A DNA stretch of 17,230 nt from Planctomycetia bacterium (GCA_009926295.1 RFPF01000038.1:1-17230); one strand, 5' to 3'. Positions 7,616 to 15,448 are shown, numbered from the stretch's first letter. Notes: generated by a model from the letters alone, not told the origin. Program-made: numbers and translations.

Positions 7616-7643
7616 GCAGGTTCGACAGGATGTCGAGACCTGC
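7616..7643 (-). terminator. Rho-independent-like terminator of the ferredoxin gene
   Basis: Seven bases past the ferredoxin stop, GCAGGT and ACCTGC close a stem that continues as TCGACA/TGTCGA-like pairs with one bulged base, about 12 bp in all, and a 3-base loop. CTTTG follows on the minus strand. The stem is strong and well placed but the T tract is short. Beyond it towards dprA (7518-7615) I see nothing else identifiable. Confidence 0.55.
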
Positions 7644-7650
7644 CGTGCAA

Positions 7651-8046
7651 CTAGCCGGCTGCTGCCTTCAGCTCTGCCAGGTGCTGGGCGGTGTTCACCA
7701 GTCGGTCCCAGTTTTGCTCGACGTATCCCGGCGGGCCGCCGATCTGGGCGACGACCTGCGCCACCTGCTCGGTGGGAACCATCTCGATCGCGTCCCACGG
7801 GCAGACCTTGAGGTCGTAGGGGTTCGACTTCTTGCCCGGGATGTGCACGCACACCTCGCAGCCCACGCACCGCTCGATGTCGATCTCACACCAGCTCTGC
7901 AGGTTGTGGAACTGGTCGTACTGCTGCACCTTCAGGATGCAGTCGACCGGGCAGACTTCGAGGCAGCTTTCGCACCCCGTGCAGTTGTCGGCGTTGATGA
8001 CCGCCAGTTCCTTGGGCAGCTTCTTGCGGGGGCCGGCTTTTGCCAT
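7651..8046 (-). CDS. ferredoxin-like protein with two [4Fe-4S] motifs, the second interrupted
   Basis: This is a small soluble electron carrier of the bacterial two-cluster type. The first motif is canonical CX2CX2CX3CP (CTGCESCLEVCPVDC). The second is CX2CX2CX15CP (CVGCEVC, a 15-residue segment containing HIPGKKSNPYDLK, then VCPWDAI), so an insertion separates the third and fourth cysteines. A further cysteine occurs in SWCEIDIERC. The C-terminal 40 residues (EQVAQVVAQIGGPPGYVEQN and on) have no cluster motif. I chose ATG 8046 (MAKAGPRKKLPKELAVI, 131 residues) because the 16 upstream residues are low in complexity. ATGs at 8091 and 8094 are in frame, and no start has a clear Shine-Dalgarno. 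It follows lysA on the same strand but behind a terminator-like hairpin. The redox partner is unknown. Confidence 0.85.
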   Translation of the reverse strand: MAKAGPRKKLPKELAVINADNCTGCESCLEVCPVDCILKVQQYDQFHNLQSWCEIDIERCVGCEVCVHIPGKKSNPYDLKVCPWDAIEMVPTEQVAQVVAQIGGPPGYVEQNWDRLVNTAQHLAELKAAAG

Positions 8047-8118
8047 GGTGGAGAAGATCGGTTGGGAGGCGGGAGGTTCTTCAGCCGCCATCATCGTAGC
8101 CCGCCGGGCCGACGCAGC

Positions 8119-8139
8119 AAAACCGCCCGTCGCGGCGGC
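8119..8139 (-). terminator. Rho-independent terminator of lysA
   Basis: On the minus strand, CCGCC, a GCGACG loop and GGCGG are followed directly by TTTT, about ten bases after the lysA stop (8149-8151). A run of five Ts also precedes the stem. The element separates lysA from the ferredoxin gene and suggests that the latter has its own promoter. Confidence 0.55.
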
Positions 8140-8148
8140 AAAAACGGC

Positions 8149-9462
8149 CTACACCGTCTCGCCGCGGACGAGATCCTCGGGCGTCTGCCGGCGGCGGACG
8201 AGCCGGGCCGAGCCGCCGTCCACGAGGACCTCTGCCGGGAGCGGCTTGGAGTTGTAGTTGCTCGCCATCACGAAGCCGTAGGCCCCGGCGATCTCGATCA
8301 CGAGATAATCACCCACCCGGGCCGTCGGCAGGGACCGCGTGGCCACGAAGCCGCCGTCGGTCTGGGTGAAGATGTCGCCCGACTCGCACAACGGGCCGCC
8401 CACCGCCACTTCCTCCGTGGTAGCCGCGGCCGCCCCGTCTCGCGGGCAGAGACTCATCGGGTGGTAGGAGCCGTAGAGCACCGGCCGGGCGAGCGTGTTG
8501 AATCCGGCGTCGACGAGCAGGTATTTCCGCCCCCCCTGCTTCTTCACGGCCCGCACCTCCGTGATCACGGAGCCGCTTTCGGCGGTGAGATAGCGGCCCG
8601 GCTCGATCTCCAGCCGCAGTCGGTGGCCGAAGCGGTCCTCGAGCCGCTTCCGCGCCGCGTCCCAGAGCTGAAAATAGCCGGAGAGGTCGGCGTGCACCTC
8701 GCCCGGCTTGTAGGGCACGGGCAGGCCGCCGCCCGCGGAGATCGTCGTGAGCGAGCGGCCGATCTCGCCGGCCACGCGCTCGAGCGCCCCGGCCACCTCG
8801 GCGAGATGCGCGAGATCCGTGCCGCTGCCGATGTGCATGTGGAGCCCGGACACCGAAAGCCCGGCCCACTCCGCCCGCCGCAGGACCTCCGGGATGTCGC
8901 CGTGCCAGATGCCGTGCTTCGAGCCCTCGCCGCCGGTGTTCGTCTTCTGGCTGTGGCCGTGGCCGAAGCCGGGGTTCACGCGCAGCGTGATCGCGGCTCC
9001 CGGCACGCGGTCGGCGAGTTGCTCGATCATGTCAGCCGAGCCGCAATTCACATGGATGCCGAGTTTCGCCACGGCGTCGAGGCTCTCGCGGTCGAAGATG
9101 TCGGCCGTGTAGACGATCGGATGCACCGGGGGCAGGCCGTCGGCGGCCGTGCCGGGCGCGGCGTGTGGCGCGTAGCCCGCCGCGAGAGCCCGGTGGATCT
9201 CGCCGGTACTCACCGCATCGACGACCACCCCTTCGCTCCGCACGAGCGCCAGCACGGCGAGATTCGAGCATGCTTTCTGCGCGAACCGCACCGTGTCCCA
9301 TGCGGCCAGGTCGCGGCAGCGGCGGCGGATCGTGTCGGCGTCGTAGACGTAGAGCGGAGTGCCGTGCTCGCGGGCGAGATCGGCCACGCTCGCGCCGGCG
9401 ATCGTGTCGCGGATCAGGGGACGTTCGGTTGCGGCACGGTCGGTCGGCATGGAAGTCGTCAT
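8149..9462 (-). CDS. lysA: diaminopimelate decarboxylase
   Basis: LysA removes CO2 from meso-2,6-diaminopimelate to give L-lysine, using PLP, the last step of the DAP pathway. The 437-residue product is an alanine-racemase-fold type III decarboxylase. It shows the PLP lysine (Lys63 in VRFAQKACSN), GFGHGHSQKTNTGGEGSKHG (166-185), GLHMHIGSG (206-214), the phosphate-binding glycine stretch ISAGGGLPVPYKPGE (241-255), EIEPGRYLTAESG (285-297), the active-site LCESGDIF (358-365) and the tyrosine in GAYGFVMASNYNSKPLP (393-409). ATG 9462 is used; ATG 9450 (MPTDRAATERP) is an equally possible start, and neither has a clear Shine-Dalgarno. It lies 29 bases downstream of the frameshifted exported-protein gene and may be cotranscribed with it. 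Ornithine or arginine decarboxylases share the fold, but the motif set fits LysA best. Confidence 0.94.
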   Translation of the reverse strand: MTTSMPTDRAATERPLIRDTIAGASVADLAREHGTPLYVYDADTIRRRCRDLAAWDTVRFAQKACSNLAVLALVRSEGVVVDAVSTGEIHRALAAGYAPHAAPGTAADGLPPVHPIVYTADIFDRESLDAVAKLGIHVNCGSADMIEQLADRVPGAAITLRVNPGFGHGHSQKTNTGGEGSKHGIWHGDIPEVLRRAEWAGLSVSGLHMHIGSGTDLAHLAEVAGALERVAGEIGRSLTTISAGGGLPVPYKPGEVHADLSGYFQLWDAARKRLEDRFGHRLRLEIEPGRYLTAESGSVITEVRAVKKQGGRKYLLVDAGFNTLARPVLYGSYHPMSLCPRDGAAAATTEEVAVGGPLCESGDIFTQTDGGFVATRSLPTARVGDYLVIEIAGAYGFVMASNYNSKPLPAEVLVDGGSARLVRRRQTPEDLVRGETV

Positions 9463-9491
9463 CGGCGAAGGTGGATCGATGGCCCGGGTCG

Positions 9492-11170
9492 TCAGCGGGG
9501 CAGTGGGATCGGAAATCCGGGAGGCACCTCGGGGAGCGGCACCCCCCCCGGGCCGAGCGGCCGCTCGGGGGCGGCGAGGGCCGCCGCAGCCTTGAGTACG
9601 CCCGAGTCGATCGAGAGCCGCGTGGCGAAGCCCCGGTCGATCGGCCGCACCCGCAGGTCCATGAGGCCGGACTTGGCCGTGCGGGCGGCCTCGGCGCCGC
9701 GTGCGGCGGGCGCGACGGCGGCGACTGCGCTCGCGTAGTCGAGCAGCGGCGCGGCGGCCGCCTCCAGGCCCGCGATCGGCTCCACGCCGGCGGCCGGGCG
9801 GCCGCTGGCCGCGAGCGTGGCCTCCGCCCGCTTGGCGACGTCGCCGCCCGCGAGCACGAGCGCGTAGTTGGGGGCCACGGCGAGCGTGAGGTCGAGCGAG
9901 TCGCCGATGCGATCGGCCAGCTCGTCGTCGGCGACGTCGATCGAGACGCGGTGCAGCGAGGCGGCCCCCGCCTTGCCGACGTCGAAGGCCGTCTTCACGC
10001 CCGGAATCGCGGCGCCCGCGCCAAACGCCTGCTTCACCTGGCGTTCGAGGGCGGCGCCGTCGTTGACCCGCACGCCCGCGGTCAGCTGGATCGTCTTCGA
10101 CTCGGAAATACCGACGCGAGGTCCAAGCTCGATCAGACGGCGGCGCAGGCCGTTGACCGTGGTAGCAGGTCGCGCACCAGCCGCGAGACCGTGCGCGTGA
10201 GCGAGTCGTCGGCGTCACGGGGCAGCGTCTGGTCGAGTGCCTCGAGGAACTCCGCGCGGGCCGTCTCCGGAATCGACTGGGCGATGTAGCCGCGGATGGC
10301 GGGCGGCTCGTCGGCCGCCCCGGCGGGCGTGCCGACCGTGAGCGTGCCGGTGGCCGACGCGGCGCTCACGGCGGCCGACGTCGAGCCGGGGATCGCCGCG
10401 GAACGGTTTTCGACGAACACCTTTCCCCGCTCATCGTCGATGCCGATGCCGAGCGCGAGCGACTCGGTCTGCCCGAGGCTCGCGAGCACCGCCTTGACGG
10501 CCGCCGGCTCCATCGGCTGCCCCTGGGCCGCCGACGCCGCGGCGGCCTGGTCGAGCGCGGCCTCGAGTTTCCGACGCACCTCGGCCGACATCCGGCTGGG
10601 ATACGCCTCGACGCCGAGCGTGTAGTCGGCGGCGACCTTCGCCACGAGCGGCGTCGGATCGCCGGGCGCCGGGGCGGGGCGATCGTCGCGGGCCGCCTGG
10701 CCGATCACGGCCCAGCCATCGCGCTCGGTGATCGTGAGCGCGAGCCCGCTCGGCAGGGTGATCCGCCGCGCGTCGCCGGCCCGCTCGGCGGGGCCGACCA
10801 TGCCCTGCAGCGATGTGAGCAGCTTGTCGAGATCCTTGACCGGCACGAAGCCATGGGCCGCGATGTCGGTGCCGTCGCTCGTGACCACGAGCCCCAGCGG
10901 CCGCTTCACGTCGAGCCCGGCGAGCCCGCGGCCCTGCGTCGAGAGCATCAGCAGCGACTCGACCATGGCTGCGAGGCCGGGATTGTCGATCTGGGGCCCG
11001 ATCCAGGCGAGCTGACGCTTCAAGTCGGCGTAGCTGTCGGCCGCCGCCACGAGCAGCACCTGCCGTTCTGCCGCGCGGGCCGTCGGGGCGACGACGCACG
11101 CAAGCGAGACGAGGCCGCCGAGCAGCCGCACCGGGATCGAGGTTCCACAGGACGACGTGAGACGAGACAT
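9492..11170 (-). pseudogene. frameshifted gene for a predicted secreted protein
   Basis: Two reading frames join into one probable protein of about 560 residues. The first runs from ATG 11170 to a TGA at 10133-10135 and begins with a signal peptide (MSRLTSSCGTS, hydrophobic LLGGLVSLACVVAP, then ARAAE). It continues with DSYADLKRQLAWIGPQIDNP, LAGLDVKRPLGLVVTSDGT and GFVPVKDLDKLLTSLQGM, a pattern I associate with planctomycete exported proteins of unknown function. The second frame is open from about 10164 to TGA 9492 (TVNGLRRRLIELGPRVGISE, TAGVRVNDGAALERQVKQAF). Adding one base near 10157-10166 restores DLLP followed by TVNGLRRR. GGAG lies eight bases before ATG 11170. The break could be a true mutation, a sequencing error or, less likely, recoding. 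lysA follows 29 bases downstream. The function is unknown. Confidence 0.75.
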
Positions 11171-11206
11171 CGCGGGTTCTCCGTGCGGACGGTTCGGGCC
11201 CCGCAG

Positions 11207-11237
11207 TTTACCAGTGCGGCTGGAAAACCTGTATTCT
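11207..11237 (+). promoter_or_regulatory. possible promoter of the M50 protease gene
   Basis: TTTACC (11207-11212) and TATTCT (11232-11237) stand 19 bases apart; taking TTACCA as the -35 gives 18. The -10 ends nine bases before ATG 11247, which would give an mRNA with almost no leader, in keeping with the lack of a Shine-Dalgarno there. The 76-base region is shared with the divergent gene that starts at 11170. Spacing is longer than ideal. Confidence 0.3.
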
Positions 11238-11246
11238 CCCCGGTGT

Positions 11247-12134
11247 ATGGAGCCGCTGCCGCCGCGTTTCACGCCCGAACGAGCGCCCGCGCGGCGCGGC
11301 GTGCGGCTGCACCTGCTGCTCTACCTGGCGACCGCCGCCACGACGTTCGCCGCGGGCGTGGCGGGCTGGGAACCGGTGGTCCTCGGGATCGACGACGAAC
11401 TGGCGAGGCAGTTCGCCGCCCAGTGGCAACGGGGGCTCGTCTACATGATCGCCGTCATGGGCGTACTCACGGCGCACGAGGCGGGGCACTTCGTGGCCGC
11501 GGCGGTGCACCGCATCCCGGCCACGCTGCCGTTCTTCATCCCGGTACCGGTGCTGCTCACCGGCACGCTCGGCGCGGTGATCGGCATGGAGGGCTCGCGG
11601 GCCAGCCGTCGGCAGCTCTTCGACATCGCGATCGCAGGACCGATCGCCGGGCTCGTCGTGATCCTGCCGGTGCTCGCGGCGGGGATGATCGTGGGGACGC
11701 CGACCGACTCGAGCCCCTTCGCGACGCCCCCGGTCGCCGCGTGGATGCAGTCGATCCTCCGGCCCGATCTCCACGCCTCCCAGAGCATCGCCCCCAACCC
11801 GCTGTTCATGGCGGGGTGGGTCGGGCTGCTCGTCACCGGCCTCAACATGATCCCCGTCAGCCAACTCGACGGCGGTCACGTGAGCTACGCGCTCTTCGGC
11901 CGACGAGCGCACTGGCTTGCCCGCGGGATTCTCCTGGCCGCGATCGCGGCGATCGTCGTGCTCGGCCGCTACAACTGGATCGCGATGGTGGTGATCGTGG
12001 CCCTCATGGGCACCGACCACCCACCGATCCGCGACGACGGCCGGCCGCTCGGCCTCGGCCGCACGTTGCTCGGACTATTCTCACTCCTGATCCCGATCGT
12101 CACGTTCATGCCCGAGCCGCTGCTCTTCGAGTGA
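11247..12134 (+). CDS. site-2 protease family protein (peptidase M50), membrane
   Basis: M50 proteases are intramembrane zinc metalloproteases that cleave membrane-bound substrates, often in regulated proteolysis. The 295-residue product has the zinc motif HEAGH (77-81, in MGVLTAHEAGHFVAAAVHRI) and the second conserved motif NMIPVSQLDGGHV (200-212), with Asp208 as the third zinc ligand. The segment TGTLGAVIGMEGSRASRRQL and FDIAIAGPIAGL lies between them, as in the EGY-like branch. Hydrophobic segments occur at about 22-40, 65-88, 94-114, 127-150, 186-203, 225-257 and 274-289. No PDZ domain is present, unlike RseP. ATG 11247 is chosen because upstream in-frame residues run into the intergenic promoter region. 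The substrate is unknown, and the divergent neighbour gives no functional clue. Confidence 0.9.
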   Translation: MEPLPPRFTPERAPARRGVRLHLLLYLATAATTFAAGVAGWEPVVLGIDDELARQFAAQWQRGLVYMIAVMGVLTAHEAGHFVAAAVHRIPATLPFFIPVPVLLTGTLGAVIGMEGSRASRRQLFDIAIAGPIAGLVVILPVLAAGMIVGTPTDSSPFATPPVAAWMQSILRPDLHASQSIAPNPLFMAGWVGLLVTGLNMIPVSQLDGGHVSYALFGRRAHWLARGILLAAIAAIVVLGRYNWIAMVVIVALMGTDHPPIRDDGRPLGLGRTLLGLFSLLIPIVTFMPEPLLFE

Positions 12135-12167
12135 GCGTGTGGCGGGCCCACGGGAAACGCGGTTTCG

Positions 12168-12195
12168 TTGACGGGGGGTGGCGGGGGGCCATAAT
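12168..12195 (+). promoter_or_regulatory. sigma70-like promoter of the glyA-aguB-aguA operon
   Basis: TTGACG (12168-12173) and CATAAT (12190-12195) each match consensus at five of six positions and are separated by a G-rich 16-base spacer. Transcription should begin near 12202, leaving a leader of roughly 57 bases before the glyA GTG. That leader is too short for the known glycine or tetrahydrofolate riboswitches. Confidence 0.6.
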
Positions 12196-12246
12196 TCATG
12201 GACCGCTCGCCGCCTTGGCGGGCCCTTCGGACACGCGTCGCGACCC

Positions 12247-12252
12247 AGGAGG
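12247..12252 (+). promoter_or_regulatory. glyA ribosome binding site
   Basis: A full AGGAGG lies six bases before GTG 12259. It fixes the start at this GTG; the in-frame ATG further upstream at 12178 lies within the promoter. Confidence 0.85.
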
Positions 12253-12258
12253 ATTCCC

Positions 12259-13557
12259 GTGAGCATCGCAGCCAACTCGGCAGCCCAGACCGCGGTTCCG
12301 AACTTCGTGGAACTCGAGGACCCCGACGTGTGGGCGGCGATCGCCGCGGAGCAGACCCGCCAGGCCGAGGGCCTGGAGATGATCGCGAGCGAAAACTTCA
12401 CGAGCCCGGCCGTGATGCAGGCCGTCGGCGGCGTGCTCACCAACAAATACGCCGAAGGCTATCCCGGCCACCGCTACTACGGCGGCTGCGAGTTCGTCGA
12501 CAAGGTCGAGGACCTCGCCCGTGAGCGGCTCAAGAAGCTTTTCGGCGCAGAGCATGTGAACGTGCAGCCCCACTCCGGCAGCCAGGCCAACGCGGCCGTC
12601 TACATGACGGCGATCCAGCCGGGCGACACCGTGCTCGCGTTCGACCTCGCCCATGGCGGCCACCTCACGCACGGCATGAAGCTCAACGCCTCGGGCGTGC
12701 TCTACCGGTTCGTGCACTACGGCGTGCGTCGCGACAACCAACTCCTCGACTTCGACCAGGTGGCGACCCTCGCCCGCGAGCACAAGCCGAAGCTGATCGT
12801 GGCCGGCGCGAGCGCCTACCCGCGCGAGATCCCCCACGGGAAGTTCGCCGAGATCGCCCGCGAAGTCGGGGCCAAGCTGATGGTCGACATGGCCCACTAC
12901 GCCGGCCTCGTCGCCGCCGGCATCCACGACAATCCGGTCCCCGTGGCAGACTTCGTCACGAGCACCACGCACAAGACGCTCCGCGGCCCGCGCGGCGGCA
13001 TCGCGATGTGCCGCGCCGAAAACGCGAAGCTGCTCGATCGCTCCGTGTTCCCGGGGCAGCAGGGTGGCCCGCTCATGCACGTGATCGCCGGGAAGGCGGT
13101 CGCCTTCGGCGAGGCGCTCAGGCCGGAGTTCAAGGCCTACGCGAAGAAGGTGGTCGAGAACGCCCGCACGCTCGCGGCTGAGCTCGCCCGGGGTGGCGTA
13201 AAGCTCGTCAGCGGCGGCACCGACAACCACCTCATGCTCGTGGACGTGACGCCGCTGGGCATCGGCGGAAAGCTCGCCGAGGAGACGCTCGACCGCTGCG
13301 GCATCACCTGCAACAAGAACATGATCCCGTTCGACGAGCGGAAGCCGATGGATCCCTCCGGCATTCGGCTCGGCACGCCCGCGCTCACCACCCGCGGCAT
13401 GGGCGACGACGAGATGAAGCAGATCGCGGCCTGGATCCTGCGGGTGCTCAAGAGCCCCGCCGACGAGAAGATCGTGGCGGCGACCAAGGGCGAGGTGGCC
13501 GACCTCGCCGAGCAGTTCCCCGTGCCGGCAGCGAAGCTCGAAGCGGCCGAGCGATGA
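12259..13557 (+). CDS. glyA: serine hydroxymethyltransferase
   Basis: This PLP enzyme interconverts serine plus tetrahydrofolate with glycine plus 5,10-methylenetetrahydrofolate, the main source of one-carbon units. The 432-residue product, close to the usual 415-430, shows MIASENFTSPAVMQAVGGVL (41-60), TNKYAEGYPGHRYYGGCEFV (61-80), NVQPHSGSQANAAVY (101-115), Asp210 in LMVDMAHYAGLVAAG, the PLP lysine Lys239 in TSTTHKTLRGPRGG, and FPGQQGGPLMH. GTG 12259 is chosen from the AGGAGG six bases upstream. Its stop codon overlaps the aguB ATG by four bases (ATGA), so aguB is likely translationally coupled to it. It is the first gene of a three-gene operon behind a recognisable promoter. The identification is secure. 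Confidence 0.97.
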   Translation: MSIAANSAAQTAVPNFVELEDPDVWAAIAAEQTRQAEGLEMIASENFTSPAVMQAVGGVLTNKYAEGYPGHRYYGGCEFVDKVEDLARERLKKLFGAEHVNVQPHSGSQANAAVYMTAIQPGDTVLAFDLAHGGHLTHGMKLNASGVLYRFVHYGVRRDNQLLDFDQVATLAREHKPKLIVAGASAYPREIPHGKFAEIAREVGAKLMVDMAHYAGLVAAGIHDNPVPVADFVTSTTHKTLRGPRGGIAMCRAENAKLLDRSVFPGQQGGPLMHVIAGKAVAFGEALRPEFKAYAKKVVENARTLAAELARGGVKLVSGGTDNHLMLVDVTPLGIGGKLAEETLDRCGITCNKNMIPFDERKPMDPSGIRLGTPALTTRGMGDDEMKQIAAWILRVLKSPADEKIVAATKGEVADLAEQFPVPAAKLEAAER

Positions 13558-14420
13558 GCCGCGTGGTGCGGATCGGCCTGGTGCAGTCGGCGTGCACGGC
13601 CTCGCGCGAGCACAACGTGGCCCAGGCGGTGGCCGGAATCACCGAGGCGGCCGCCGGCGGGGCCGAGGTCGTCTGCCTCCAGGAACTCTTCGCGGGCGAA
13701 TATCCCTGCCAGGCGGAAGATCACGAAAAATTCCGTGAGGCGGAGGCTGTGCCCGGCCCGCTCACGGACCTCCTCGCGGCCACCGCGAAGAAGCACGGCG
13801 TGGTGCTCGTAGGAAGCGTGTTCGAGCGGCGCACACCCGGTCTCTTTCACAACACGGCCGTGATCTTCGACCGCGACGGCTCCACCGCGGGCGTGTATCG
13901 CAAGATGCACATTCCCGACGACCCGCACTACTACGAGAAGTTTTACTTCGCGCCGGGCGACACCGGGTTCATGAGTGTGAAGACGTCGCGGCTCGAGGTC
14001 GGCCCGCTCGTCTGTTGGGACCAGTGGTATCCCGAGGCGGCCCGGCTCACGGCCATGGCCGGCGCCGAGGTGCTCTTCTACCCCACGGCGATCGGCTGGC
14101 TCGACGGCGAGGAGAAGCTCCATCACGAGCAGTACGAGTCGTGGGACGCGATGCTCCGGAGTCACGCGATCGCCAACGGCGTGTTCGTCGTGGCGGTGAA
14201 CCGCACCGGCCGCGAGGGAGACTTGCGGTTCTGGGGCGCGAGCGTGGCCTATGCGCCCAACGGCCAGCGGCTCGTGAAGGCCGGGCACGACACGCCCGAG
14301 ACGATCGTCGTGGAGTGCGACCTCGAACGGATCGAATGGTCGCGGACCCGTTGGCCCTTCTTCCGCGACCGACGGATCGACGCCTATGGCGGCCTCATCG
14401 CGCGGTGGGGCGGGGCATGA
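13554..14420 (+). CDS. aguB: N-carbamoylputrescine amidase
   Basis: AguB hydrolyses N-carbamoylputrescine to putrescine, CO2 and ammonia, the last step of the agmatine route to polyamines. The 288-residue product belongs to the nitrilase superfamily and has its catalytic triad: Glu44 (VVCLQELFAGEYPCQ), Lys117 (YRKMHIPDDPHYYEKFYF) and Cys154 (LVCWDQWYPEAARL). The DDPHYYEKFYF and WDQWYPE stretches are typical of the N-carbamoylputrescine amidase branch. ATG 13554 overlaps the glyA stop as ATGA, and its own stop overlaps the aguA start in the same way. The adjacent agmatine deiminase supports the specificity assignment strongly. Confidence 0.95.
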   Translation: MSRVVRIGLVQSACTASREHNVAQAVAGITEAAAGGAEVVCLQELFAGEYPCQAEDHEKFREAEAVPGPLTDLLAATAKKHGVVLVGSVFERRTPGLFHNTAVIFDRDGSTAGVYRKMHIPDDPHYYEKFYFAPGDTGFMSVKTSRLEVGPLVCWDQWYPEAARLTAMAGAEVLFYPTAIGWLDGEEKLHHEQYESWDAMLRSHAIANGVFVVAVNRTGREGDLRFWGASVAYAPNGQRLVKAGHDTPETIVVECDLERIEWSRTRWPFFRDRRIDAYGGLIARWGGA

Positions 14421-15448
14421 TGGCCGAGCCCTCGCCGGACTTCCGCCTGCCGGCCGAATGGGAGCCCCATGCGGCCACGTGGCTCGCGTGGCCGCATCGC
14501 AGGGCGACATGGCTCGGCGAGTTCGCCGTGATCCCGGGCGTGTTCGCGGGGGTAGCCCGGCTCATCGCCCGCTACGAGCCGGTGCGGATCGTGGAGGGGG
14601 GCGCGGTGCTTGCGGATGCACGGACCCGTCTCGACGGCGTGGCGAACGTGGAGTTCGTCGACCTCCCGACGAACGACTCGTGGATCCGCGACACGGGCCC
14701 CGTGTTCGTGGTGCCGCGCGACTCCACCGGAGGTGGAGCGCCGGCGGCGGTCTGCTGGGGTTGGAACGCCTGGGGGGGCAAGTATCCGCCGTGGGACAAG
14801 GACGCCGCGCTCGGCCGGGCGATCGCACGGCGTCTGGGGCTCGCCGTGATCGACGGCGACCTCGTGGTGGAGGGGGGCGGGCTCGAGACCGACGGCGACG
14901 GCACGCTGCTGGTGAACCATCGCTGCATCGAAGACCCGGCGCGAAACCCGGGCGTGTCACGGAAGCGGCTCGAGGAGATCCTTTGCAGCCGCCTGGGTGT
15001 CGCTCGCGTGCTCTGGGTCGGGGGCGAGCTCGCGGGCGACGACACCGACGGCCACATCGATCAGCTCGCGCGGTTCGTCGCGCCCGGCCGCGTGGTGGCG
15101 GCACGGCAGCCGGATCCGCTCGATCCCAACCATGCGGCGCTCGAGGCCAACCTCGAGCGGCTGCGGGAGCTCTCCGACGCGGGGGGCCGGCGCCTGGAGG
15201 TGATTCCGATCGACATTCCGCCGCGGTTCTCGTTCCAGGGCACGCAGCTGCCGGCGAGCCACCTCAACTTCTACGTCGGCAACGGCTTCGTGGCGGTGCC
15301 GGTGTTTCTCGGGCCCACCGACGATGCGGCCTTGCGCACGCTCGAGCGGTGTTTTCCCGGCCGCACGATCGAGCCGGTCGAGTGCACCGAACTCGTCCGC
15401 GGCCGCGGGGCGTTGCACTGCGTCACGCGGGACGAGCCGGCCTGGTAG
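14417..15448 (+). CDS. aguA: agmatine deiminase
   Basis: AguA converts agmatine to N-carbamoylputrescine and ammonia, which AguB then uses. The 343-residue product is a peptidylarginine-deiminase-like fold protein. It opens with LPAEWEPHAATWLAWPHR and shows NDSWIRDTGPVFVV (86-99), VVEGGGLETDGDGTLL (150-165), the catalytic His213 in DTDGHIDQLARF, QLPASHLNFYVGNG, and the nucleophile Cys335 in GRGALHCVTRDEPAW at the C-terminus. ATG 14417 overlaps the aguB stop (ATGA); a second ATG follows at once. It is the last gene of the glyA-aguB-aguA operon. A gene for arginine decarboxylase, the expected source of agmatine, is not in the window. Confidence 0.96.
   Translation: MMAEPSPDFRLPAEWEPHAATWLAWPHRRATWLGEFAVIPGVFAGVARLIARYEPVRIVEGGAVLADARTRLDGVANVEFVDLPTNDSWIRDTGPVFVVPRDSTGGGAPAAVCWGWNAWGGKYPPWDKDAALGRAIARRLGLAVIDGDLVVEGGGLETDGDGTLLVNHRCIEDPARNPGVSRKRLEEILCSRLGVARVLWVGGELAGDDTDGHIDQLARFVAPGRVVAARQPDPLDPNHAALEANLERLRELSDAGGRRLEVIPIDIPPRFSFQGTQLPASHLNFYVGNGFVAVPVFLGPTDDAALRTLERCFPGRTIEPVECTELVRGRGALHCVTRDEPAW

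Noticed and set aside
6330..7811. Plus-strand open frame of 493 codons opposite dprA
   Set aside because: Antisense to all DprA motifs; no ribosome site or family resemblance.
9463..9491. Lysine riboswitch before lysA
   Set aside because: Only 29 bases separate lysA from the upstream gene, far too short for the aptamer.
7243..9738. Very long open frame (831 codons) on the plus strand opposite the dprA 5' end, ferredoxin and lysA
   Set aside because: It is antisense to three confidently identified genes and has an Arg/His/Val/Asp-rich composition typical of GC-rich shadow frames, with no recognisable motif.
12196..12258. Riboswitch in the glyA leader
   Set aside because: The predicted leader is only about 57 bases, with no glycine or tetrahydrofolate aptamer features; only short GC-rich pairs are visible.
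12196..13230. Minus-strand 344-codon frame opposite glyA
   Set aside because: Antisense to the conserved SHMT core, and its 3' end crosses the glyA promoter leader.
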